From NCBI GenBank assembly GCA_013400155.1, contig VXBM01000219.1, forward strand, positions 50,281-114,280: a stretch of DNA of 64,000 bases, read 5' to 3'. Below the pieces are notes generated by a model. It made no database searches and was not told the DNA's origin. It worked only from the letters and a program-made list of their open reading frames with translations. How positions within the stretch are numbered: position 1 is the stretch's first letter; each line of letters begins with the position of its first letter. Positions 1-12,400 of this stretch are shown piece after piece. Origin of the DNA: Helopsaltes ochotensis. Taxonomy: Eukaryota; Chordata; Aves; Passeriformes; Locustellidae. The position numbers were made by a program, and so were the translations under genes.

Positions 1-2513
1 AACTCATTTTACTAACCTCAAGTGCAGTAATTGGAGCTGCAACTGTGGGGTATTTTAGGCACATTTCAAAACAAATTTGTTATATACATGATAATATACT
101 GTATTACCTTTGTTGTTAACAGATGAACCTTGTACAATGTTAGAAAATAATGCTCAAGAAAATAGTGTATATAAAAATGCAATTAAAAAATAACATTAAA
201 GGATAAACCCCGGAATGCTCCCTACTACTTTTGACAGACTTTAGTACATACAACTCATGGCATCCAGTATTTAATTGCTATAAAAATTCAAAGCCATTGG
301 AGTAACTTCAACTGCCAAGGATGTGTTTTGTGTAAAGAGTAGTTGTGACACAGCTGAAAATGCCTTGTTTCTTGTTTCTGAAGGAAATAAGTTCCAAAGA
401 AACTTTGAAGAGTAAAATTAGTGTACATTCTAATCTGTCCTGTCAAAATCCACTCAGGGAGTGTAAGGCTTGCAAGCTGCCTGTCACGTAGCAATTGCTG
501 CAGAATGGTAGATGGTTTAAATGTCTCAAAGCACCAGCAAACCTTTTACTGTGCAAGGTACATATCCACAATGGAAGGGGTTTTATTATTTCTTAGGCTG
601 TGATTAGGTTATGGTGATTTACAAAATCATAAAAATCTGACTTTTTATAGCCTTGCACAAACTGGGCACTAAAGCAGTGTGTGTGTGTCAAATTTTGTGT
701 AAGCTTGTTACAGGAAAACAAAGCACGTTTTTAAAAAGAGCCCGCTTCTTGCTTTTATTTGTGTTAACACCTTAACTAAAAACATGGTAAAAATAGCAAC
801 TAAATGCTCTAGACTTGTGTGCTCTCTAGCTGAGTTCCTCCACTTCTTTTTTTTCTTGCAGCCATTGTCAGTGCAGGTTTACCTCTCTTCTAACTAATCA
901 CTAGCAGTTTTAGTAGATCTTGTGCTCAAGATCAGCAGATTACATGATGCGTAGGTATTTTCTTTCTCCCAGATACAGCTGTATTAATAGAAACCATTTG
1001 CCAATGTAATTTTTCCACACAGATGATGGCTACTCCAGAAGGATAGTATTTTAGTTTTTTATGGTAATCAATCTCATGCTTTAGTGCCTTATATTTTAAA
1101 TTCTGTAATATTTGTTGCAATTCTGAATGTTGCTTTTGTTGAGCTGGTTTTTTTTTTTCATGTTTGTGTGAGGGAAAACATGGATTTAAATGAGAACAGC
1201 CATAAGGGTTGAGTTCTCAGGTTCCAGCATATTTTCTTCTTTCAGGTCTCATCTGGAACAGTAGCTATGAGAAGCATTGGTAGCACAGCAGTTGCCAGTG
1301 ATCAATGCTGATTATTTTTTTAACCTTATACTTGGAGACATAGGAGTCTCCACACATACTGCTCAAGAACAAGCTTCTAATTATGGAGTTGCACAGAGTC
1401 TAACTAAAGTACTTACAGATTGAAATCCTTGTAAACTTCTTATTTGGAAGCTTCTTCTCACCCACGTAGGAAGGCTAAAAGAGTTTGCATAATGTTTTGC
1501 TGTGTGTTCAAAACAGCGTCTGTCAGTGACTTCGAACATGTGCTAGCTACAGCAATATGTTAAACAAGCAGAGGTGGGAAATCTTCCTTTTGCCGTTCTT
1601 AAATAGCTCTGATTCTTAAAAGGAGTTTGTGCTGGACAGTGTCTTTCCCTGTTGCTATCCATTTTTTTTCTAGTTATAATACAGTGGTATGACCCAAAAC
1701 ATGATTTTTTTAATGGTCTGTCACAAACTTGCAGCAGAGATGATTGCGGAGAGTGGAAAGGTGCGTATCTGGGAACCCGTTTGCAGTAAGGGGTGTGAAT
1801 TCCATGTGACTGTCTCTGTGGCATGAATCATATAAGCATTCTAAATTTGGAGAGAATCACCAAGGTTAGTCCCATAACCCAGGCCGCAATTTGTAGCCAA
1901 AATCCTTCCCAGAGAGATGGAATGAAAAATAGTTTATTTTTGGATGAAAAGAAGAAAAAAATTTGGTTCACTCTGGCAGTAACAAGACTGGATCTTCTTC
2001 CTTTTAAAAACTTTTCACGCTTTCTAAATATAGAAATGTCTGCTGGGAGTTTACCAGCTCCCTGTTCCCCATAATTTCTCACCTCAATTTTTAAAGGTTA
2101 TCTAAAAGTTAAAAATTTGAAACAGACAGCATGACTAATAATCTTCCATAAATACACTAAGATCTGGACTAAAAGAGCTTGAGGGAATTCCGAATGAAGT
2201 TGGTGCACTTTGCCAGAATCTCTTCCTCCTTGTTTCTTGCGCATCCTGCATCCCCGTTGATACTTAAATTATCTTTCAGGCTGAGTCTTAAAACGATAGC
2301 TTTTGGCACAGATGGAGGGGCTATTTTATTTGGGGGTTTTTTTTTGTTTGTTTTTTTGGTTTGGTTTTTTTTTTTTGAAAAAGGCATCATCAGTGCCTTT
2401 TGACAACGTTTCTTGTCCCTATGCAGACTCCTGCCTGGAGGTGCACAGTGCTGCTGAGCATACATAGCACTTTGGGATTCTCTGGGGTGTAAGACACTAT
2501 ATAAATGTAAAAT

Positions 2514-2527
2514 GTTGCCACAGCAAC
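2514..2527. promoter_or_regulatory. RFX X-box (GTTGCCACAGCAAC)
   Basis: A perfect fit to the X-box pattern GTNRCC, a 0-3 base spacer, then RGYAAC, which RFX-family factors bind. It lies about 270 bp upstream of the intragenic CpG island. Confidence 0.5.
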
Positions 2528-2789
2528 CACATGTCACGCGATTCACTTGCGTAAGATGAACAACAGATACTTAGGAAGCGGAGATCCCTTTTGGTTGCTG
2601 CTTTTTGTCTCCATATCAATGTGCTCTATGGAGTTCGAGGCTGCAGAGCAGCACTGTTTTCGAACAGAATTAGAAGTTTTCTCCGGTTGGGGTTTAGAGA
2701 ATGGGTATTGGTTTCACGTCCGAGAATAAAACCATGCTAGTGAAAAGCATTGGGAAAAAAAAAAAAAATAAACCTAGGAGGTTTAACTA

Positions 2790-3290
2790 ATTCGATGCGG
2801 GTGTGGGGGTGCCGGGGAGAAGGGTTTCCCGCGGGAAGTGTCCGTGCGGGGAGGCCGGGCAGCGGCGGTCCCCGGCGGCGGCTCCNNNNNNNNNNNNNNN
2901 NNNNNNNNNNNNNNNNNNNNNNNNNNNNNNNNNNNNNNNNNNNNNNNNNNNNNNNNNNNNNNNNNNNNNNNNNNNNNNNNNNNNNNNNNNNCCAGCGCGG
3001 GGAGTGCGGCTCGGCTCGCCTTTCCATTGATGTACTTATTCATCGGAAAACACCGGTGTGAAACCGCTTCGCCTGCCGTCCCGGCAGGCAGCCGCTCTCC
3101 GGCTCCACACCCCGCAGATACCCCCAGTTGGTGGCAGGGGCAGCGTCGTGCCCCTCCCGCGCTGTGGGGCGTGGGTGCGAGGTGCTAAATACGGCAGCTT
3201 GTAAACAATGGGAGAATTAATGCTTCCCCGTTAAAATGGCCTGTCCGTGTGCTCCCGCATTCCACTGCGTGTGCGCGGGGATATTTATAG
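2790..3290. promoter_or_regulatory. Intragenic CpG island with assembly gap
   Basis: The base composition switches abruptly from AT-rich intron to GC- and CpG-rich sequence on both sides of a 106-base N gap, then returns to AT-rich by about 3300. Such islands are usually promoters, so an alternative HSD17B12 promoter or an independent transcript is possible. No TATA box or open frame with recognisable homology is visible. Confidence 0.5.
2886..2991. other. Assembly gap (106 N)
   Basis: A run of 106 Ns inside the GC-rich island. Translated frames crossing it are meaningless. Confidence 0.99.
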
Positions 3291-3409
3291 TTAAGGAAAC
3301 TTGCCAAAGCAGTTAGAATGTCTTAAACGCAACACTTTAAGTATTTCATTGCTTGAAAATTGTCAGTAATCAGGGCATTCAAGTGATCTGTTTCATTCTT
3401 TTCTTTCAG

Positions 3410-3474
3410 TCAACAATGTGGGAATGTCCTATGCTTATCCTGAATATTATATTGATATTCCAGAGCTGGAGAAG
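3410..3474 (+). CDS. HSD17B12: HSD17B12 coding exon (probably exon 5 of 11)
   Basis: The acceptor is a pyrimidine tract ending ttctttcag at 3409 and the donor is gtaagt at 3475. The exon begins with the last two bases of a split valine codon and reads VNNVGMSYAYPEYY, then IDIPELEK. The NNVG stretch corresponds to the NNAG structural motif of short-chain dehydrogenases. It ends in phase 0. A CpG island lies only about 120 bp upstream. Confidence 0.95.
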
Positions 3475-6400
3475 GTAAGTGCTTTTGAGGTACCTTCTAG
3501 TGTTCCGCTGTGGTTAGCAAATATTACAGAAGTATTTAGGTTTGGTTAAGGAACCCACATAATGAGGTTTTCTGATTAGAGTTAAGTGTTCAAAAGCTTG
3601 GAGATTTCCATAAGCAGCAAACACAATGCTAACGATGTCAGTCTCACTTTTTGATGGTGCTCTTTACTTACTTTTCCCTGCTTCTTCTACTCCTATCCCT
3701 GGTCTCATCTGGCTGTTGTTTATGAGCTGCTTTAGCTTGTGCTGGGGGGCTTCTTATGTGACTGAAGGGGAGCAAGGAATTTCATGGATGAAAGCTGCAT
3801 AGTCCACAACACTTACGAAACTTACATATGACCATTTTACGCAGTTCATCGTGTAGGGACAATCTTGGTTGTACTGGATACATCGAGAACTCTGATTCTG
3901 AACAATTTTCACTGGTGCATGATTTTCTTTCTGAAATCCTTGTAGCTCACTGGGTCCACTGTGGTTTTGTGTGTTTTCTGCTTAAGTGTTGTTAAATACA
4001 TCTGGTGTTTGGTTCACTTTCAAGTAAGCTTCATAATGTTTGGCAAAAAAAAGGAAAAATCCCAGTCTTTAACCTGATGAATAAACTTAAAAGTCACTAA
4101 AATGGTGAAGAGTAAACTACAGTAGTTAAAACCATGTGTCAAACATAAGAATTTATTAAAGTTTGTAAGTATTGCAAATAGTGTTAGAAAATAGAGCATC
4201 AGTGTGATACACCTGTGTTGTTCTGTATTAATGCAAGTCCCTAATCAAAGATGAGACCTGACCAAGAGCAATTCACAGACTTTGCTTTGAAAGCCTGTCA
4301 CTGTTCCTGAAACTTAAGCAGTCAGGCAAGGAGAAAAGGCAGATAATCTATCCCAGCACTTAAACCTGGAGGATGTATAAATACTGTTCAGATAACTTTA
4401 AATGAGTAAACCCCGAAACTTTGTGTTCTTGCAGACGATCGACAAAATGGTTAACATTAACATCATGTCTGTTTGTAAGGTAAGTTACCAACACTCCTTG
4501 ATCATTCAAAACCAGAAAACAAGACTCACTTGTCTTAGGAATTACTTTGAACTGTTAGACTACAGGTTCAGTTTTTGTCTTGGAGAAACCCAGGGGTTCT
4601 GATTGTCATTGGAGTGTTCTGATTTTTCTGTGAAATGTAATTTGCCGCAAAGATGCTTATTAGCTATTTGAAAGGAGCAAGGTAAGTACATAAAACAGCA
4701 CTTAATGCCTTCACAATTGTTCTTCTAGTCCTTCTTGTAAATGCTTCATTCTTGTCCCACTGTATCTGTGTTTCTTGGGGTGGGCAGCCCTTATCTCTGC
4801 ATTCCTAGTACACTGTATTGAGAAGGCACTTAAATATTTTCTGCAAAATATATGAGCACGAAGGAAAACCAAACTCACAGAAGCGTGCATTAACTTTACT
4901 TCAGAAGTTACCTTCACTGTTTGATGTTTAAACTCAAGGTTTTATTGAGAAGAAATCAGCATGACTTCAGGCTAAAACATATGGCTGTTCTCTTGTTGTT
5001 TAATATGAGGTTCATTCAAAGATGAGGTTTTCGTCCTAGTATATCAAAGCTTAAAAAGGACAGAGGGAATAACTGCTTATGTGTCACAGGAACACTGTTA
5101 GTGTGTTACCAGTGTGTGCTGGTGAAACTCCTTTGTGACTATTCACTGCTAAACCTTCTTATGCATAACAGTGTATCTCTGTTAGCTGAGGGTTAACCTT
5201 CTGCCTCAGAGCTAAAATATTAGAAGTTTCAAAGATGGCTCGAAAGATTTGACTTTTTTGACCTCTTCTGATTAGGTCAAATACTAAATTCATCTAGTAC
5301 AGTTCTTTTGGGGAGTCTAAACTCTGCTTTCCATGTGAGGAGGCACAGCACCTCTTAAAACAATACTTTAATAAGATTCTCACACTTTATTAAAACATAG
5401 ACAAACAGTGAAAATGCAGCCATTGCATGACTGAATGGGAGTTGGTACGTGTCAGCTTACTGCTGCAAGCTCTTATTTTTGCGTGTGTTTTATTTGACAT
5501 CTCAGAATTTGTTGGAAAGTTAAAAAGGCTGTATGTAACAGTGAGTCTTCAGAAGCCTTTCACCTGGAAAATGACACTGAGCTTGACAAGTGCACATTTT
5601 CTAGTTCACCGAGAAGGACAACCCATGGTATAGTCTTGTTCCCCTGCAAGATTTAATCAGAGAAGTCAGTTATTAATGAGTTTTCTCTTAAGGAAAGTTT
5701 CTCATAAGGAAGTCATTTAAGTTAACGGAGCTGCATCAGGGACATCTGAAGAAGTGTCATGCACAGACCTCCTCTGCTGAAGTGTGAGGTCTGTGCTGTG
5801 CCAGCAGAGGGAGTGCACTATTCAGTGATAAAAGAATTTGGGGTGTCAGTCTTGCTGGGAGCATTTTGTTAGAGAAGAAAAGTTACAGAAGAACTGAAGA
5901 TGGAAGGGTAGAGTAATAGTTTAGCTCAGCATACACCTAAAGTTCCAGAGATGCAGCTAGACTGTTGTTTTCCTAAGTAAATTAATGCTTTAGTTGTAGT
6001 GTCAGTGTTCATCAACAATTTAACAAAATTGTCATACAGCTTCTTGTAAAATCTGCATCCTCTCAACCTCTTCACATTCTAGAATGGCTATTTTTGCACA
6101 TATAGAGACTTAGTGAAGATCTGCTTGGTGTGTTAATAGTGTTTTGCTTCTGTTTGAAGACTTTTTTCTTGACTGTGAACAACTCCTGCTACTGCATTTA
6201 ATCCGAGTTTGAGCATAAGAATCCAAGCTTGAAAATGTTTTCTCCTGCACAAGCGTGTTGTGTAATTAAACAGTAGGCATGCCAGATGCTTAGTGTTTTG
6301 GGGAGAAGAGCACATTAGAGATGTGTGCCATCTGTAAGACACTTTTTCAGGAGAACCCATAGATCTAGAGAATCATGGTATAAAAAAAGAAGAATTTAGG

Positions 6401-9400
6401 AGAAGTCTGTATCTCTTTTTGGCTTAGACTTTTAGGATGTAATCCTGTGAATATTTAGTTTTGTTTTTGAGATTGATACCATCTCTTACATATACATCTG
6501 TGTGTGTATATATATAGACACCCCTATGTGCGTGTGTATTTTTTAAAAACAATAATATAAATATTCTCTCTTCTTGTCTGACTGAAAACATGAAGTTTGT
6601 GATGGAAGAGAGCACAAAGTTGTTAGGCAAGAAGCTGAAGATCTGCTGAAACGTGAAAGAAAGGAGAGGCAGAGCTACTACCTATTCAGGCTCTGCCACA
6701 GTATCTCCAGATGCTCATCAGAGGTGCCATATCACCTGTGCTGTTATGTTCTAGAGCATTGGCATCCACTTCCTTGCCTTTTGGACCAACCTTTCTCAGA
6801 GCCTAAAAGGTGATGATATCCCCTGTTCTCTCAGTAACCTGCATCACGTGCCATCGGCAGCGCCTTTTGGACAGCACAACTCATCTGGTGTGTGTGTCAA
6901 GTAACTCCAGTTCTGGCTGAAACACCCCTTGGACTTGAAGTGGGAAAGTCAGGATAATTAGCACAGATTGATTCTGCAGAAATGTTGAAATCTGTTTTGT
7001 TGCCATAAGTATATGCAGTTCTGAAGCATAATGATCAACCTAAACTTTTTCATCCATCTTTTTCTTCATTAGCCAGCTCACTGGATTTCCTAGGGGATAT
7101 GCACTGTGTAAGAAGGGGTACACTGAGAGAGATGACATCTTCACCTCACAGGACAAATTTTTAGCCTAGTTGGTCCCACTGTTCAGTATTATTCCCAGAT
7201 ACAAAGTATCTAATACTATGGAATTTTTGCAGGTGTTTTGAGAACTCTTTTCCTGTCAGACCTTTTAAAACCCCTGTCTTTCCCAAATCCTATTCCATGC
7301 TGCTGTGTCTGCCCCCATCATGTCCGTAGAGCACTGTTGGATTAGATCACACATGAACCGTGAAATCATGCAACGTTGGGGTTCACTCAGTCTGGCACAA
7401 AGTGTTGATTACTGTGATGTGCCTTTAAAGCACCCTGTACATCACTGAAGCTAAGCCACGTAAAACTGCTTAAAACATGTTGGAAATCTCATGTCTTTTA
7501 AAATACTAGTTTAAAAATTGACAAAATGCTACCCTGTCCCCCAGCCTAAGTAGATGCTTTCTCAGCAGTCTGGGCAATATTACATTTGTATGGTGATTTG
7601 CAGTGCAGGAGTTACTCTGGTCTTTGTGCAACATACAAAAATAAGCGTTCTGGGTCTTGATGCTATAAATAGAACAAAGATTTTTCATTTGTGGTATTTT
7701 CCCAGGAGAACTTGAGACCTAATAAAGTCATATGCAAGGATTGAATTGACAAATAAATGAGGAGGAAGATGAGGTAGTGTATGTAGTTTCGTGGTTCTTG
7801 TCATAATCTCATCTCAAGCTTCTTGAGGGATTTAAATAGCAGAACTTTAATGATTGTTGGTAGCAGTTCAGGTAATGTGGGTTTGCATTATAACTTTTGG
7901 ATATCTTATTGCATTTTGAGACACAAATGTTTGTGGCATTGAGTGAAATATCAGGTCAAAATCCCTGGGTTTTTTCATTAAACAGCAAGTGTTGAGAAAT
8001 CAAAATTGGAGTTGTTCTGTATAGTTCTAATCAGAGTTCCTTTGTATTAACTTCATCTTCTTGAGTCGATTCATCTTTATATTTTACAGCCTTTAGTTTT
8101 ACTTTGGAGAACAAACTTGATTTGCCTATTGGCTTAATGTCCTGAAAGCCAAGGGTGATAGAACTGCTGTCCAGTGAAAAACGTGAGTAGGTAATGAGCA
8201 CAGAGAATAGCGTCAAATGCTTCAGGGAGCCCTGTTTCTCCTTTGAAAGCTGCAAGAGTTACTTGGTATGGAAGGAACTGCAAGTTTGTTATTTCTTTTG
8301 CAGCATCACGATACGCTAATTGCATTGGGAGTGAGGCATAAACTTATGTTCTCTTGAAAAATGAGGAGGAATAAATAGTTGAGGGAGTGTTGGCTTAGCG
8401 GTTGGTTGAGCAAGGAGCTGAATTGGTTTGCAGGCTATTATATTGTGGGGGGATGCAAATTTTAGGCTTGCAGGCCAGGCTTCACTTGGAAATTGGCATT
8501 AACGGATGAAGCAGGAGAGTAAATTATGTACATGTACATCCCTTGTGTCTGTGGTAGTCTTCACGTTGATGACTTTACTCATGTTTTATACTGAGTGTCA
8601 ATACAAAAGGCTAATAGGCCTTACAACGTCAAGGATTTTTGTTGTCATATTTGAGATGCTTTTAATTTTCTCAAGACTTCAAAATACATAAATACTGAGA
8701 GATCTGGTGTTAGCTGCCCCTGTAATGGAGGAATAGTGAGAGGTATGTTCCACCAGGTTGTGAATCCCAGGCCAGACATGGGAGTAACTACTACAGAGTC
8801 GGAAACTGTGAGTTGAGGAAAGAAAGCAACAACAGAACCCCCAACCAATATAAAATTAATAGGAGGAGTGGAAATTAGTGTATTTGAGAAAGAGGGGAAG
8901 CATTCTTGTGCAGACCTGTGTGTAGAAAGGAGAAAAGCCTGGGGAACAGCAATCCTGAAAAGACAGTAGGAAATGACATCTCTCTCTCTCTCTCTCTCTC
9001 TCCAATGTGTTCAGTTGGGCTCTTGCAGCCTAATACCGCATCTGTAAAGGTACCTTACCAGAATTCAGGTGGTAGTTGCTTTTCCCCTGCAATAACCTTA
9101 TGTGAATTTTTGTATTCGCTGTGGAAAGGGTCACAGTAAGTGGAACATAATTCTGAGGACAGTGGCAACACTAACTTATAAGAAGAGATCACTCTGTGTG
9201 TGTATTCCAGTCTAGTCAATAGATTTTTTTTTTTGCATTTATATTCATAGTCATAATCAAAGAGGGGGTTGATGATTTACCTAAGTATATAATACAAGTT
9301 TAAAACAGAGAGGGCCAGTTGCTAGTTCTGTAAGGAGTAAGTATCTTGTGAAGATGGTCATGAATATCATTCAGATGGTCCAGAGGGAGAAATTCAATGC

Positions 9401-12400
9401 TATGGTTTCCCACCTTGCTGACTTTGAACCTGAGATTGTGATGCACAAAAAGCTGGATCAAGGGAAATGTAGCTGTGATAAATATTTTTAAGCAATAGTC
9501 AGAGAAGCACTGGGGATTTTTGTTCAAAGTACAAGTAACTTGGGGAAGTTCAGGAAATCCTAGAGTTCTCTGGCTTTCTGTAGATTTGGGGTTGACACAA
9601 AACATGTATTTTGCCTCTTGAGAAGTGTAAGTTCAGCCTTATTATTTGAGCAGTCTTTGTCCTGTGTAAAGGGCAAGAGGAGAAGTATGGTTATTTTGAG
9701 AGCTTTCAGTTTTTAAAGTTTGTGGCTCTAAATAGGGAAAACTTTCTTCTAAAACTGTTGCTCAGAGGAAAGTCACTGAAAATGAACACTGCTTGTTACT
9801 TTCATAGTTCCCTTTTTATGTCTGGTGCCCCTGACATGGCCACATGGGGTTACTGTGTGAGTTGAGCTGACGTCAGATTTACTTGCTAGTTTTTACAGAT
9901 AGAAATAATTCTTATTTGGCTTGGGGTACAAGCTGCATTCAGAAGTTACTGTTTCAAGAGAAAACTTTGTAGATGCTGAGAATGGGCCTCACAATCAATT
10001 TAAGTACTAGTGCATGAGACCAGTTCCTTAGTTTTTCAGTGTACTGTCTGCAGGCGAGGGTGCCAGTTAACTTTGTTAAACAGCTACTGCATTTGTGAAC
10101 TTGTGTGAATCCTCTGCGCAGACACTCTTGAGTGGTCTCACGGTAGCAGTGATGTTTTTGTACATGAGTGGGTGCACCACAGGGAATTCCTGACCTTTAA
10201 AAAGTTATATTGCTCTGAGTTGTTAAAATTTGACCCCAAGTTTGTGAATGAGGGAAGCTTCTTAGCTGCCTAACACGGTAGCAAACATGTCCAAATTCTC
10301 AAGCCTAACCCTTTGTTGCATTTGTCTAGCCCTAAGTTAGAGAAAGGGTATCATTATACCCTTTCGAAGTGGGAAGAATGACTTGCAGTTGTAACATCAT
10401 AGAATAATTTGTCTCTAAATATACAACTGTGGTATTAGATTTCTGGTGTTGTATAACAGTTGTGGGGCCCATAAGGTCTGAAGGATGACTTTGAATATTT
10501 ACCTCACCTTTTCCTGATGTATTTTAGTATCTGAGTAACATCACTCAAAAGATATTCAAAATTTTGCATATTATTATTCTTTCCAAAGGCTCTACTTCTG
10601 AGCTATTGCTTGGACCAGATTGAGAAAAGACTACAATGCCACAATAACTAAGAATGGGAGGTTTTCTTCTGAAGAAAAATCACTGGAAAGCCATTGTTAT
10701 AACTTCCAGCTACATTTGTTAGTCCTCTAATAGCAGGTTTTAATTGTAGTGCCTGCTTTAGAACATAAATCAAGCCATAAGTCTGTGCATTCTTGTATTT
10801 GCAAGCAGGAGTCTTTGCTTCGTTAGGGTAAAGGTGGTGTTACTTTTTCCACAACTAGAAGGTAGAGTACAGGTTTGGTGAGGAAGAGTGGACAATGCAA
10901 CCAGTGCTTGCCAGGAGCGTAATAAATGCAGTTGCCAATAAAAGGACATGGAGAAATGATAGCTGCCTATAAAAGATTATTGAACTGGTCTGTAATTAAT
11001 CTCTACCTTAAGTTAGTCATTTGCCCTGAGCATGCTGGAACTTGGGATTTGGATGGTTAGGTATGAAAGAAGTTGACTTAAAAACAAAGCAACCCTCCAA
11101 ACCAAAGGAACCATGGTAGCATTATGTGTGTATGTGAAATAATTGGAAATCACACCAAAAAATAGAGTGCAACAACCACTGTTCTTGGTTGTGTGCTAAA
11201 TGTAACTTCTCGCCAGACTCTGTAAAATATCAAAGATTAACAGCTTATGATGTTGAGTAGTCTGTCCTGAATAAATCTGTCAGATGCACATGCTCTAATG
11301 CAAATTTTCAGAAAAAAAAAATGCTTTGTTTTGGATGAGCTGGCAGTTTTCATGTAGCCCAATACTTGTCCGGAATAACCTGAGTTTTAAGAGTCTTGGG
11401 AACATTCATATTTTCAACTGTAGCAGTCATATGTCTGTGGAAAGTAGTATTCCTTCAGAAAAAAGGTGATGTGAAGGAAGCCTAACCATGTTCAGTAATC
11501 ACCAACTGAAGGCACTCTTTTTAGGGTAGCTCCCAACCTCTCCTTTAGGCTTCCTGACACTTCCTTCTACCTGTGTGAAATTGCTTTCAAAGAAACAAAC
11601 ACTACTGTAAAGTTCTGTGACATCCTACATCCAAATTCCTATAGATTGACTTGCAAGGCTTTGCCATTTATGAAATACACAGCATTACAGAACTGACTGG
11701 ATGGTCTCTAAACAAGACCTAGCTAAAATTTGGATTTTTTAATCTGGAAGACATTTATTCAATTCTAGATGTTTTGGGCTTGAACTGCCGTTTTTCATAA
11801 TGGCATGTCTGTGATTATAGCTGTTGAAGAAAGTGTCAACCAGTTTGGTTGTTTTGGATAAAGATTATACAATGTAAGCAGGGGTGAACACCACTGACAC
11901 CATTATTCGTGATACAATACATTTCTGCTATTAATTTTTTTATTTGAATTAATGCTGAAAATATTTTACATGTTTGTACAGTGTATGAAATTACCAGACT
12001 TGAGTATGGCTGTAGAATACCCTGCCAGCATTTTTCCAGTCATGCACTTTGAGTGTGCAGTTGGCTGGGTCAGGTGAGTCTGACTCAGAGCACTGCCTTC
12101 TGTTATCTTGCTCTTTAAAAATAATGCTATTTTTACATCAAGATACGGAATAGTTATAAATATGTATTTTTTACATATCACAAAGTGTGAAAATCCTGAT
12201 AGAAATTTTTGCCTTATTTCACAGAATTTTGAAATTCCCTCAAAATAAGAATTTTAGTTAAAAAATGGAAGTGATGTTCAGTATGAAATCCAGTTTTGCC
12301 ATCAGTATTTTTCTGTGGAAGGGAAAAAAATTGATTGCCTGTCTAGCTGAACTTCAGAAACAAACCATTTAACACAGTTGGTAGTGAGAGACTTCTCGAT

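Larger units (their letters stand above)
1..3409 (+). other. HSD17B12 intron upstream of the first visible exon
   Basis: No exon of HSD17B12 or any other gene could be read here on either strand. It contains T-rich and G/T-rich low-complexity sequence around 2330-2380, a perfect RFX X-box at 2514-2527 and a CpG island from about 2790. Open frames here are short and unremarkable. Confidence 0.7.

Noticed and set aside
2330..2380. T/G-rich tract that might be a retroposon poly(A) tail in reverse
   Set aside because: No element body could be recognised on either side, so it is treated as low complexity.
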